NCBI RefSeq assembly: GCF_029873635.1
Contig: NC_080428.1
Coordinates: 70,081,101-70,145,100, forward strand
Reading direction: 5' to 3'
Length of the DNA: 64,000 nt
Source of the DNA: Malania oleifera
Taxonomy: Eukaryota > Streptophyta > Magnoliopsida > Santalales > Ximeniaceae
A program made the position numbers and the translations under genes. The notes under the pieces are model-generated. The model was not told the origin of the DNA. It did no database searches and worked only from the letters and a program-made list of their open reading frames with translations. This document shows, piece after piece, positions 22,235 to 34,384 of this stretch (position 1 is the stretch's first letter; the number at the start of each line of letters is the position of its first letter).

Positions 22235-23388
22235 AAATTTCTCTGATACCAAATAATTAAATAGCAAAAAATCTCCAAACATATTACCAAAGTAACTAAA
22301 GTATCCTAATATAACAATAAATATATCCCAATATCATAGTTCAGAACTTATCTAAAATATAAATAAAATATCAATAATATCTCCAATATCGATTTAATAC
22401 ATCCTTAGGAATTTTAAAATAAACTAGGATAACTAAATAAACCTTTAATCTAAACTTCTCTATCTAGTCTCACACACGCTTCCACTACGCTACTCTATTT
22501 ACCGTCATACTCCACAAGGCATCTGAAAAATGTTAGAATATTCATGTGGTAAGACATCTCTTAGTAAGGGGAATAAATTATGACAAATATTTTTGGTAAA
22601 TTAATTGATTGATTATAGTATGTGAAATTGAGAATATAGTGTATAGTTTTGGAAATTATGACATGGGCATTTTCCTTATGATTATTATATTATGATTATC
22701 AATCAAAAATTGTGTAACATAAGGAATATGAAATAATAGTTTTACATTGGGAATGTGATGAAATGAAATATATATAAATGTGTGTTATACAGATGATTTT
22801 ATACAGAAATTATGTTACAAGATATACAAATATGTTTCCATACAGATACGATAATATGAGATATACTAATATGTTTTACATAAATATGAAAATATGAGAA
22901 ACTTGGATATGTTTTATATAGATATGATGATATGAGATTTAAACATATTATGTTTCATACAGAAATGATGATACATGATGTACACAGAGATGTTTATATA
23001 GAAATGTTGAATTGAGATATATACAGACATTTTTTATATAGAGGTGGTGTTATGAGATGTATACAGACACAATTTATACAGATATAATGAAATGAAGATA
23101 GGTATAGACATGATGAGATATACACAGATGTGATAAAATATATATATACAGAATTATAGTATGATAGTTCTAATACTGAATTGTGAAAATGATGTTCCTG
23201 CTAATGCCGATGGGGAGGTATGCTCAGTATGGAAATTGTGTAATGATGTTCCTACTAATTCCGATGGGGAGGTATGCTTAGTATCTAAATTGTGTTGTAA
23301 TGTTCTTATTGATGCCCATGGGAAGGTATGTCATAACAACCTACTATTTATTTTTCAGTTCTGATCTTTTTTTCTTTTTTTTTTATAC
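22235..23388 (-). mobile_element. degenerate LTR-derived segment
   Basis: It contains a TCTCTGATACCA word (22238-22249), then a GTGGTAAGACATCTCTTAGTAAGG block (about 22547) like the conserved GGTGAGACACCTCTTAGTAAGG block of the minus-oriented LTRs elsewhere. An AC/AT-rich tract of near-repeats (ATACAGA.ATGATNATGAGAT-like, 22790-23150) and a 54-bp tandem array follow. Ends and orientation are not firmly fixed. Confidence 0.45.
23191..23345. repeat. 54-bp tandem repeat, three copies
   Basis: Unit starts are near 23191, 23245 and 23299, at an exact 54-bp spacing. Each unit contains GATGTTCCT.CTAAT.CCGAT and GGGGAGGTATG, the third more diverged. The unit is a multiple of three and keeps one frame open, giving repeated DVP.N.DGEVC.V.KLC residues. 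It lies in LTR-like DNA, so coding is doubtful. Confidence 0.8.
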
Positions 23389-24008
23389 TGTAAAATTTAT
23401 AATGCTCTGATACCTACTAGATTAAACTAAACCATCAACCTAAGCAATGAGAAGCGGAATTCATATAAACACAATCAAGAAAATATACAATACCAGAGTA
23501 CTAAAATGTTCCCCAAAATATACATATATATGTTTGTTTCCCAAAATACCCTAAACTGGGCTAGGGCTATACATAAATACTCCAAAAAATACTAACTCTA
23601 CTAATAGGACAATACTGAAGCCCCTCTATCTACGAGCTTGATCTGCTCGCCTACCTGGATCACCTGAAAATTGTTAAAGTAATGAGATGAGACGACGCTC
23701 AGTAAGATGAAATATGTTATTGCTAGTGTGTGGCAAATGAGTTACAATACTATGAAAATCTGTTTCTATATAATCGTGTAAAACTGAATCTGTAAATACA
23801 GTACAAATAATATAACCACCACCTTTTCCATGTTGTTTAACATATCTGTGTTTTAGGTTTCTATACATAATACTTTTAATATAGATATACATATATTCCC
23901 TATTTATTTGAAACTATACATACATCTGAAAACTTCCCTACATGGATAATTGTATGTCATGATTTAACCCCTCATAACAGGGTTGTGCGACCAGTAGGCG
24001 AGATCTAT

Positions 24009-25808
24009 TGTAAGAACTCGAACCGTGATAGATGGGTTTAAATAATTAAGAGAGGGGTAAAATTGGTATTTGAATAGGTTTTGTCGACGAAGCCAAGAGT
24101 TCGTCGACGAAGGTCATGCATCTCTCGTCAACGAAGTTCAAAGGCTCGTCGACGAGGAGAAGCCGAGGAGTTTCGGGAACCGGTGATATCAGGATTCGTG
24201 AATGAATCCTCCGTCTCATCGACGAGAGGACTATAGAGCCTCGTCGATGAGGACACCATCTCGTCGACGAGTTTGCCTGGGTCAAAGGGGGTATAAATAG
24301 AAATTTCATTACTTAACCATTAAGAAACTCAAATATCTTCTCTTTCTAGAACTCTCCCTACTCTTCATCTCTCTAGATTTCTTCGTTGTTCGTCGCTAAA
24401 ATCATGAATTTGAAGTTACCACGAGGATCGTGCAAGGATTCTTTACAAGTTCTATGGATCGGAATCCCGTTTCGGAGATTTTTGGGTTTTGCGAAAAATC
24501 GAGGTAAGGCTCGGTTTTCAATTCTGATTTGATAGTTTAGTAAAGAACAGCCTTGTAAGTATATTTTGTACTGTGATTTGTAGGTTTTGGAATTTGGCTC
24601 ACTGTTTAGGGGCCTTGGAGTTTGGGATTTGTTATTCGGGGAAAAAGTAAGGGGAATTGTGTTTATATCGGTTATTTTCGAAATCGGACTCGGTGGAACT
24701 GTGGTCCACGGCCCTGTGTGTGTTTTGGCTACTCATTTGGGGCGATCTAATGGTAAAAACTATGGGTTTTTCATGATTACAGTTTTGGGAAAAAGGGGGC
24801 GACGGGCTGCATCCTTGGTTTTGTTGAAAACCGAACGTATATGTTGATTTATACTGTGTTATAGGGATGACCATGCCTTGACTTGTTTTAAACTGTATAT
24901 GTTTGGAAAACCATGATTTAGATTACCAAATGGGTGTGGTTTTTTTGGTTATATGAGCATGCATGTGTGTGTATGATTGTTTAAATGCTAGTAGGAATGC
25001 GGTTATGAATTGTTCCAGGTATTGAGAGTGTCCGGCTCTATATCCAAGGGCGTATGAAATCGCTGGCCATAGATTGGCAGAGGTTCGGCTCTATATCCAA
25101 GGGCGTGAGCCTATTCTGACAGATCAGGCCGAAGGGTGTGGATCCACCAGTTTAATGCCGGTACGATGTCATGGGAGTCGAGGACTAGCCATGTGCTAGT
25201 TGGCTATGGGCCAACGCCGTATGTCGCGAGCCGGCTTCGAGCTGATGGGTGTGACGACGCCAAGATTGCTGATCATGTGTGTGTGTGCTTGTAAGCACTG
25301 TTGTGAAATTAGTACTGGACTGCATTTAACTGCGTGTATGTTCTATCATGATAATACTCAAATGCCACACACCGAGATAACTTATATTCTTCCTTACTGA
25401 GAAGTGTCTCACCCCTACTATACGTACATTTTTATAGGTCCTTCGAGTAACCGGAACTAACGTCTTGGTGTAGGGAGCGTAGTGGCCAGTGTACTGCGGG
25501 TAGCGCTTAGGTAAGTGCTAGGACTTGTATTTTGTGGGTTGCCATTTTGGGTTATGTTGGGCACCCGGTTGTACACTATTTGATGGAACCTTGATTCTGT
25601 TCTTGTATAGACTTTGGTATAGTACTGCATATGTATATAGTATGGCCTTTTTCCGCTGCGTATATTTTGTTATGTTTGGATGTGTATAGGATGTCTGGGA
25701 ACCCCACGGGGTCGAACCCTCATCCTTTGTACTGTATCTCTAGATGTCTTGTATGATACAGGTACTGGTAGATTACATGGGTCCCATTTCAGGGTTCGGG
25801 GCGTGACA
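24009..25808 (+). mobile_element. solo LTR, family A, 1800 bp (TSD TCTAT)
   Basis: It begins TGTAAGAACTCGAACC and ends GGTTCGGGGCGTGACA. The perfect 5-bp duplication TCTAT occurs at 24004-24008 and 25809-25813. It carries several TCGTCGACGA palindromes (24083-24270), a TATAAATAG box at 24292-24300, and a GAAGTGTCTCACCCC block near 25404. It is the same family as the LTRs of G2 but in the opposite orientation. No coding region or second LTR is present. Confidence 0.95.
24292..24300 (+). promoter_or_regulatory. TATA box of LTR family A (TATAAATAG)
   Basis: A consensus TATAAATAG lies just after the cluster of TCGTCGACGA palindromes and just before a CT-rich leader. The same order recurs in the other LTRs of the window, which supports it as the LTR promoter. 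Confidence 0.7.
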
Positions 25809-27037
25809 TCTATCCTGGCTGGCTGACCAGGATAAACCACTATACTCCATCAATCTGATCAACCCTCCTCAACCTATATCTAATGGGGAGCCTGTCCACA
25901 TGTGGGCATGTGATCGACCTACTACCACGTATTATCTAAATAGGTGGTTGCACTCTATTTTGTGTATAGCAACAGTACCATGCTCTGTAAATTGTATTTG
26001 TAATGTCCTTTAGGGTCTAATACTATATAATACATCTCTATATACAACTATCTGTTTTACCATGATTCTGTACTGTATTAACCATGACGCTGTGATAAAC
26101 TGTATCTATATCAATTGTATTTCTGAAATGAACTGTAAAACTGTATGTCATGGTACTGTAAATTGTAATCATGGTATTCTGTAATTACTATAAAACATAT
26201 CCACTATCTGTATATTCTGTAAAACATAACTCTAAAAAATATTATAAAACATGATTCTCTACTATATCTATATTCTCAAGACACACAGTAATGTAAAACA
26301 TATTATTCATAATTGTTAAATTGTATAAAGATCTGTTATGAATAATAACTTGGTAAAAATGTATATTTCATATTGAAAATCATTCTAAAATTGCCTAACA
26401 TAGCATATTTCCCTTACTTGATTCTTGCTAAAATCCCCTTATTATGACGGGTCTTACACCTACAGGGTTCTCCATTCAACACCCTGAAAACCATATATCT
26501 CATAACAAAATATTACTATTTCTACGTCTACAACATTTCCTACAACTACTGGAAAGTCAAATTTCAACAAAAATGTCTTACCCTAAATTTAGGATGAAAT
26601 CCAACTTTATCCCATCGACGATCCGCTCTGGCAGACTTGAAGAGAACGTCCCCAGGAGCATCGTGGTGGCCTCAGATCGTTGATTCAGTGACTAATAGGG
26701 CCAGAATCGAAGAGAGGAGAGGAAGGAACCGTAGGGAGGAGAGAAAGAGAGAGAGAGGGTTTCGGTGAATTTTCTACGCAAGAAAATGAGTTTAGCACTA
26801 TTTATACTATGACCTTCATCGACGAGCCACGTCATCTCGTTAACGAGGTCACGAAGGAGGTTCATCGACGAACACCATCTCCTTATTGACGAATTTCAAA
26901 GTTTAGAAACAGGCTCTCGGTATCTTCTCGTCGACGAAACTTGTCTTCGTTGACGAAGTCGGCTGTCTCCTTCTGTTACTGTTTTCATTTTCCTCTCTCT
27001 TTATTATTTAAATACCATTATTCTTCAGATCGTTACA

Positions 27038-27050
27038 TTCTCCCCTCCTT
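27038..27050 (-). other. polypurine tract of G1
   Basis: On the minus strand the run AAGGAGGGGAGAA directly precedes the 3' LTR start at 27037. Plus-strand DNA synthesis of LTR elements is primed at such a tract. Confidence 0.8.
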
Positions 27051-27287
27051 ATAAAATTTCGTCATCAAAATTTACTATTCATATAGCTCATCATCCCTTA
27101 AAGGCAAAACGGTCTACTTATTTTATTACCTGCCCTCACTTATTGCAGAGGAATATCATGGTTACATGGGTAGTTCTGGGAGATTACATATATAAAAGAA
27201 GATTCCCCCAAAACCAAAATACTACCTATCCTATACACTACATTACAATTCCATTGTTTAAACAAAATAAAATTACTATTACCTTAT

Positions 27288-28700
27288 TTATACATCACTG
27301 TTGTATTCACTAAGCAAGTGGGGATATTTCCGTCTGATCTCATCTTCAAGCTCCCACGAGGCTTCTTCTATCGCGTGATCCCTCCACAGGACTTTTACTA
27401 GTAGTATCTTTTTATTACGCAATTCTTGTTCTTTTCTATCTAAGATCTGTACTGGAGCTTCCTTATATGCTAGATCATCACTGAGTTCCAATTCTGCATA
27501 GCTGATGATATGGGAAGGATCTGGGACGTATTTCCTTAACATAGAAATATGACACACGTCGTGAATCCTGAATAGAGATGGCGGTAAAGCTAGCCAATAG
27601 GCAACTGACCCAATCTTATCGAGTATCTCAAATGGGTTAATGAACCTAGGGCTCAACTTCCCTTTCCTCCCAAATCTCGTGATTCCCTTCAGCGGTACTA
27701 TTTTCAGAAATACTTGATCACCCACTTCAAATTCCAGTTCCCAGCAACGAGTATCTGCGTAGCTTTTCTATCGATTCTGTACTGCACTGATTCGATCTCA
27801 AATGAGTCAGACTTTATCGTACGCCTGCTGAACTATCTCTAACCCCAAAACTCGCCTCTCATCTAGCTCACTCAAGTATAGAGGGGAACGACACTTCCTA
27901 CCATATAGTTCTTCATAAGGAGCCATACCTATGCTAGCCTGATAACTGTTGTTGTAAGCAAATTCTGCCATTCCCCAAAATTCAATGCACCACTCGCAAC
28001 ATATCCTTAAGTACCTCAATCGTTCTCTCTGTCTAACCGTCCATCTGAGGATGGAAAGTGGTGTTGAATGCTAGTTGATTCCCCAATGCCTTCTACAAAC
28101 TTCTCCAGAACTGTAATGTAAAACATGGATCATGGTCTGAGACTATGGATACTGGCACTCCATGGGGTCGAACAATCTCCTGTATGTAAATCTCTGCTAA
28201 CCTGTTTATAGGGTACCTTAATGGGCAGAAAGTGCATTATCTTTGTCAACCTATCAACAATTACCCAGATGGCATTCTGACCATGCGGCACTGGCGGTAA
28301 CCCAGTAACAAAATCCATGGATACATGGTCCTACATCCATTCAGGAATGAAAGGTGGCTGCAATTGATAAACTAGCCTCTGGTGCTCAGCCTTAAGCTGC
28401 TGGAACGTCAAACACCGCTGTACAAATTCTATTATTTCCCTCTTCATGCCACTCCACCAAAAATACTCCTGCAGATCCCTATACATTTTCGTACTGCCAG
28501 GATGAACAATGTATAGAGATCTGTGTGCCTCCTTTAAAATCGTCTTCCTGATGCTGTCAATTGCAGGCACACACAATCTGGTGCGAAATCTCAAAGCCCC
28601 ATCGTCAAAAATACTGAATTTTTCTCTCTGACCCTCATGTATTCTGGCTATCACTTTTGCCAATTTTGGATCATTCCCCTAAGCGGTTTTAATCCTTTTA
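27288..28700 (-). pseudogene. G1 integrase (zinc-binding, core and C-terminal parts), broken
   Basis: On the minus strand: a zinc-binding region with HPGSTKMYRDL and YFWWSGMKREI, then CLTFQQ where family members have CLTCQQ, so one zinc ligand is lost. The core follows: [20 protein letters not shown], then AYNNSYQASIGMAPYEELYG. The C-terminal part has KIVPLKGITRFGRKGKLSPR and the terminal WRDHAIEEASWELEDEIRRK. Stops and frame changes near 28318, 28130 and 27807 separate the pieces. No intact integrase can be made from this copy. Confidence 0.9.
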
Positions 28701-28734
28701 CAAAGTGTAGGTTGTACAACCAGACTGGTAATGC

Positions 28735-30060
28735 CTAAGGATCATCTGGTACTAATTCCACGCTGAGCCTTTCCAAGTTCATTTGAATTGGGTGCTGAAC
28801 TACTGCTGCTAGTTGTGCCATATCTTCTGATTTATGGTTCAAAGCATCAACTACCACATTTGCTTTACTAGGGTGGTAACTAATGGTGTAGTCGTAATCC
28901 TTGATGAGTTCCAACCATCTCCTCTGATGCATATTCAACTTTTTCTGTGTAAAGAAGTACTTTAGGCTCTTGTGATTAGAAAATATTTCACATTTCTCGT
29001 CATATAAGTAATGTCTCCAGATCTTCAGTGCATGTACAGCCGCAGCCAATTCCAGATCGTGAGTAGGGTAGTTCTTTTCATATTCTTTTAACTACTTGGA
29101 CACATACGTCACCACCCTACCATGCTGCATCAGTACACAACTGAGTCCTCTCAAAGACACGTCACTGTAAATCACATAACCATCACCTCCTGATGGAATC
29201 ATCAGTACTGGTGCAGTGATGAGCCGCTACTTTAATTCCTGGAAACTCTACTCGCATTTTTCATCCCACACAAACTTTGGCATTTTTCCTAGTTAAACAT
29301 GTGAGGAGCCCTGACAAAGCTGAAAACCCTTTAACAAACCAACGGTAATAACCCGCGAGTCCCAAGAAACTTCTAACTTCCTGCACGTTCTTCAGCCTGA
29401 CCCATTTCACTACTGCATCAATCTTGCTAGGATCCACTGAAATATCGTCTCCTGAGATCACGTGGCCTAAAAATGCAACTTTATCAAGTCAAAACTCACA
29501 TTTGATAAAATTGGCATAAAGTTTCTCTTCCTTGAGTGTCTGCAGAACCTGTCTCAAATGCACCTCATGATTTTCAAAACTCCTCGAGTACACCAGTATA
29601 TCATCAATAAAAACTACTACAAATTGATCTAGGTACTGGTGAAAAACTCTATTCATCAAGTCCATGAACACAGCTGGGGCATTCGTCAGACCAAAAGGCA
29701 TAATGATAATTTCATAGTGCCCGTACTTGGTCTTGAAGGCTATCTTTGCACTACCTTTACTCTCACCCGATGATAACCTGATCTGAGGTCGATCTTGGAA
29801 TACACTCGTGTGCCCTGGAGCTGATCAAACAGATCATTGATATGGGGTAGAGGATATTTATTTTTAATAGTAACCTTGTTTATTTCCCTGTAATCAATAC
29901 ACATCCTTAAAGACCCGTCTTTCTTCTTTATAAACAACACTGGAGCTCCCCATGGCGATACACTGGGTCGTATAAATCCCCTATTCAGCAAGTCTTGCAA
30001 CTAATTCTTCAATTCTCTTAATTCAACTGGAGCCATACGATAAGAAACCTTAGAGATCGG
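28735..30060 (-). pseudogene. G1 reverse transcriptase and RNase H, broken
   Basis: On the minus strand RT reads [40 protein letters not shown], a KIDLRSGYH block, [20 protein letters not shown] and the catalytic FIDDILVYS (near 29587-29612). The connection has [19 protein letters not shown], then RNase H begins. The RNase H block reads [20 protein letters not shown], with Asn where the family normally has Asp (TDHKSL). Stops and frame breaks occur near 29740, 29489, 29261 and 29049. Confidence 0.9.
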
Positions 30061-30177
30061 CGCTGTCCCTGGAGGCAAATCTATAGGAAAATCCACCTCG
30101 CGTTCGGGAGGCAACCCTAGTAGCTCCTCTGGAAAAATATCTGGAAATTCTCGTACGACTGGGGTACTATCGAGCTT

Positions 30178-30785
30178 CAATTCATTCTCTGACGCTTCCT
30201 TTGCAAAATCCACAAACCCCCGACTTCCGTCTCGGAGTAGTCGGCTTACCTGTATAGCGAATACCAACTGCGATGGCGCACGTACACGTGAACCAGTAAA
30301 CCTAAATTCTTTCTCACTAGGGGGTTTGAAAACTACTTTTTTCTGATAACAATCAATATTGGCATGATTAGTTGCCAACCAATCCATACCCAGTATTACA
30401 TCAAACCCACACATCTCAAACACAATCAGGTCTGCTGGTAACACTGTCCCCTGAATTTCTATAGGATAACCTCTGAGTACTCTCTGACACCGTATCACTG
30501 ACCCTGACGTGTAGCTACTAGTAATTCCATATCTAATAATTGGGTCTCACTTCCAGATAATTTAACGTAGGATGCGGAGACAAATGAATGTGTAGCACCT
30601 AAATCAAATAAAACAATAACGAAATGTGATAAAACAGTAAAAGTACCTGTCACCACATCCGCGGTAGCCTCAGCATCACCCGGTGTCAATGCGTAAACCC
30701 TCGTCGGGGCCGCATTCCTTTACTGTCCTCCACGAGGCGCCTGATATCCTCCCTGATAGGGCTTGGGAGCTGGGACCTCATCTAG
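30178..30785 (-). pseudogene. G1 protease region, copy 2 (adjacent to RT)
   Basis: A second aspartic-protease segment lies between the first one and RT. It starts with a gag-tail-like GGYQAPRGGQ block, then ALTPGDAEATADVVTG, the catalytic region VIVLFDLGATHSFVSASYVK and GFDVILGMDWL. It runs on to the normal PR-RT linker (EFPDIFPEELLGLPPEREVD). The active-site triplet is DLG instead of D-S/T-G, so this copy is inactive. It differs from copy 1 at many positions, which argues against a recent duplication. Confidence 0.85.
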
Positions 30786-30844
30786 TGGACCTGGGCATGC
30801 ACGTACTAGCAATTTTCAATTCATTCTCTAACATCTCCTTCACA

Positions 30845-31437
30845 ACTACCACAAACCCCTAACAACCACTCAGCAGTAGTCTCTTGGCCTAGATAGCTGA
30901 AACTAGCTGAGGCGGGGATTGCACTCGCGACCCTACGAACTTGAATTCTACTCATCCCGGAGGTTTGAATATCACTTCTTGTGAATGACACTCTATGTTG
31001 GCAAAATTAGCTGCTAGTCTATCCATGCCGAAGAACACATTGAACTCGTGCATATCCAGCACTATTAAATCGGCAGATAGAATTTCCCCTTGAATATCAA
31101 CTGAACAACCCCGGAGTACCCCACTACACCTCACTGCCAACCCAGTTGGTGTAAATACCAACAGTTCAATATTCAACAACTGTGTTCCTGCCCCACATAG
31201 TCTAACGCACCCCGAAGACACAAACGAGTGTGTAGCTCCTGAATCAAACAATGCAATAACTTTAAAAGAAAGCATACTAACCATACCTGTCACCACGTCA
31301 CCGGCTGTCTTAGCATCATCCGGTGTCAGAGCGAACACTCTGGCTAGAGCCATATTCCTCTGTTGGCCCCCACGTGGCACCTAATAACCTCCCTAGTATG
31401 GTCTAGGAGTTGGAGCTGCATTTGGTGGTTTAGGGCA
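30845..31437 (-). pseudogene. G1 protease region, copy 1 (adjacent to gag)
   Basis: It follows directly on the gag zinc knuckle: PRGGQQRNMALARVFALTPD, DVVTGMVSMLSFKVIALFDS, the active-site block DSGATHSFVS (about 31222-31246), and FNVFFGMDRLAANFANIECH in place of the family DWLA. The catalytic DSG is kept. The frame then decays near KEMLENELKIAS, where copy 2 begins. Having two protease regions between gag and RT is not normal for Ty3/gypsy. Confidence 0.85.
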
Positions 31438-32379
31438 GTTTCGCACCATGTGCCCCGGTCTACTGCAACAGTAGCAGACAACTCCACCTGTTCGACACTC
31501 TCCCCAGTATCTCCTACCACTAGTCTGATGGACAGGAAAACCCTGCACTGCCTGAACCTCGTGTCCTCTAGTCTCCTACCTCTGCCCACTGCCATGGTTT
31601 CCTCTCCTCCACTGATTCTGTCTAGGACCCTGCTGGTAGCCCAGAGATGCAAATCTCTTCATCTGACCCTGTTCCTCTGCATCCAGCTGCTCACCAACCT
31701 CTGCCAATGCTGCTCTATCAACTAACTCAGCAAAATCTTAGATCCGTAGCACCACCACCTGTTTGAATATACTCCGCCTTAAGCTGCTCTTAAGTTGTCT
31801 CGCTTTCTTCACCTCATCAGGGACAATGTATGGGGCAAAACGAGAGAGCTCGATGAAACGCGCCGCATACTACTGGACTGATAATTGTCCCTGCTTCAAA
31901 CTTAGGAATTCCTCCACTTTAGCCTCTCTGACAGTAGCTGAAAAATATCTATCAAAGAACAACCCTTTAAACCGATCCCAAGTCATGGCTATCGGAATCG
32001 CCCTCTGCTGCTCCAGCAGTCTCACCGCAATCCACCACCTCTTGGCCTCCCCTGTCAATCTATAGGTGGCGAAGAGGACCCTCTACTCTTCCGTGCACTG
32101 TAACACGGCCAGGACCTTCTCGATCTCTTGCATCCAATTCTCATTGGCTGCAGGATCGACTCCTCTCGAAAAATCTAGAGGATTCATCTTCATAAACTTC
32201 TCGATAGGGCATCCATGGCCTTCCGACGGACCACCCTGCTCCCTCGAGCTCCTAGCGATCTCAGCCATAACCTACCGAGCCACGATATGTAATACCGCAT
32301 CAGAGTCAGTCCCGGCTGCACTCGAGGGCCTTGCTCCATCACTACCACTCGCATGGGCACTACCTCCTCTTGGATCCAT
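31435..32379 (-). pseudogene. G1 gag, broken
   Basis: The likely start is ATG at 32379 (MDPRGGSAHASGS...). Recognisable capsid blocks are NENWMQEIEKVLAVLQCTEE, LTGEAKRWW, TWDRFKGLFFDRYF and FIELSRFAPYIVPDE. A CX2CX4HX4C knuckle, CYCCSRPGHMVRNC, lies at 31435-31476. Several in-frame stops interrupt it. The protein would form the particle that packages the element RNA in the cytoplasm. Confidence 0.9.
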
Positions 32380-32667
32380 CTTGGAAAATAACAAACGCAA
32401 CTTAGCAATCCTATCCTTATAATTTACCCGCTAGACTTAGCCTCCTATATCAACACTCTCAGCTTATTTCTAACCCTTGTCCTACATTCTAGGAACATAA
32501 CCCGAGAATAGTTTGTTATGATTTTCCTGAAGTCGTCACCCCAGGAAAAACACAAAAACTACCATAGAAGTCCTACCCCTAGACTGTAGAACAAAACCTT
32601 AAATCATTTCCTATACTCTGATATTATTTCCGCTACATTCTAAAGTCTACAGAACCTAACAACTTAA

Positions 32668-32679
32668 GCACTGATACCA
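32668..32679 (-). other. primer binding site of G1 (tRNA-iMet type)
   Basis: On the minus strand TGGTATCAGTGC follows the 5' LTR end by three bases. TGGTATCAGAGC is the usual complement of the 3' end of initiator tRNA-Met in plant LTR elements; this copy has one change. Confidence 0.85.
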
Positions 32680-32682
32680 AAC

Positions 32683-33139
32683 TGTGACGACCTGTTTAAT
32701 TTCACACATTTTTTTTATAATATAATAAAACCCATATAATAAATCTAGCAAATCATAATCCACCCGGACCCATTGGTAGCAAGGATACAACAGAAACACA
32801 TAACGGAAGCCTAAGCAGCAGGAAACACAAAAATCATAATAATTCATAACACCATACACAATACCATCCATCACAATACCAGAGTTACTACATCCACTTT
32901 ATTTAGGTATATACATCCCACAAAAATCTAACCATCCCTACCAAAACTTACCCTTTAGAGAGGGTAGATCAACAGTACTAAATCAGCGAAACTTTACCCG
33001 CTCTCCTATCAAGGGCTCTTGAAATGTTTATAAAATTCGGGGTGACACACCTCTTAGTAAGAAAAATAAACTAACACTAGTGTGTGGCAACATGAGCATT
33101 TCTGTGGTATATATATAATTATGAACATAACCAGTAAAA

Positions 33140-33177
<38 letters not shown>

Positions 33178-34323
33178 CTAGGAAAAACGTGTATAATCAC
33201 AACATAACAGAACATACTATATTCTCATAGCATAACTCATCTCATATAATAATAATAATAATACAAAAACATTCCTGGTAGGTTAGTTGGTTGTTGTCAT
33301 GTATTACCCCCACATGACTGCGTTGTGTGGCCCGAAGGCGGGACCTCACAATGGTTGACCGACCACTACCAAGTTAAAAGTACAGTCTGTAAGTCCGATG
33401 GGTCTACTAGACCTGGTCCATACACCAGGGGCGCTCACATTTCTTAAAACCACATCGACCATCCAATCTCACACCACTCCGTACAGCAGGGTTAACACAA
33501 ATATCATGATGAATCATGAACACATAGCATCGGTACTATGTAAGTACTAGCCTAGACCAAGCCAACCCAGGTTCTAATAACACATAGCATATACTGAAAC
33601 TATGATACATAGATATTTCTTATCATTAATTATCAAATCAATCATATCATTTTGCATATATACGTATATCATAAAAATCATTGCCCGAACGCTGGTATTT
33701 CACATTTTACCATAGTTCGGCTTGTACGCCAGCAAATCATATCCATAGCTCGGTCCGTACGCCAGTTTTTCACATTATAAAAATCCATATCTTTATCATA
33801 TTCCCAAAAAACAGTATTCATAACAAATTCTACTCATGCCACACAAAATGGGTATTTCGCATATTTCAAACATATTATCATTTTTCACAGTATTTTCCAA
33901 CATAATGCATAAATATACACACACACACACACATATATTTCCTTAAAATCAAATGATATAAAATCATACTTATAGTTTTCATAATCAACTAACTTAGTTT
34001 ATCCCCTGACCTGATTCCTGAAAAACCCCTACGAGAAATACTCCTGCACCCTCAGGGTTCCCCGCTCAACACCCTGAAAATGATATTCCGCATAACTAAA
34101 ATTCAGTATTTCTACGCGTACTACGCTTTCTACAACTGTTAAATAGTCAAATACTGAGTAGAAAGTCTTACCCTAGATTTGGGATGGTTTCCAACTCAGC
34201 CCCACCAATGATTCACTACAGCAAATTTGAAGAGAACTCTCCCAAGAGTATCGTGGTGGGTTTAGATCGTTGATTTGGAGAAGAATGGACCCAGAAAACT
34301 AGAGAGAAGGTTGGGGAGCTGAA

Positions 34324-34384
<61 letters not shown>

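Larger units (their letters stand above)
23389..27037 (-). repeat. 3' LTR of G1, split by a nested solo LTR
   Basis: The inner end TGTAACGATCTG is at 27037, next to the polypurine tract. TCGACGA-type motifs lie at 26815-26960 and a GGTGAGAC-like block near 23680. The pieces 25814-27037 and 23389-24008 are separated by the 1800-bp solo LTR. The outer end near 23389 (TGTAAAATTT) is a guess, as the terminal sequence does not match the 5' LTR well. Confidence 0.6.

Noticed and set aside
22238-22249. Primer binding site TGGTATCAGAGA marking another full element
   Set aside because: It matches the primer-site consensus, but no LTR end (TG...CA) lies next to it and no coding region follows; similar words occur inside the family E LTR near 61462.
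24046-24309. 87-codon open frame with repeated Val-Asp-Glu motifs
   Set aside because: It is a translation of the TCGTCGACGA palindrome cluster of the LTR promoter, not conserved protein.
32668-32679. tRNA gene signals near TGGTATCAG words
   Set aside because: These words (also at 43061 and 56566) are primer binding sites next to LTRs; no cloverleaf or A/B box surrounds them.
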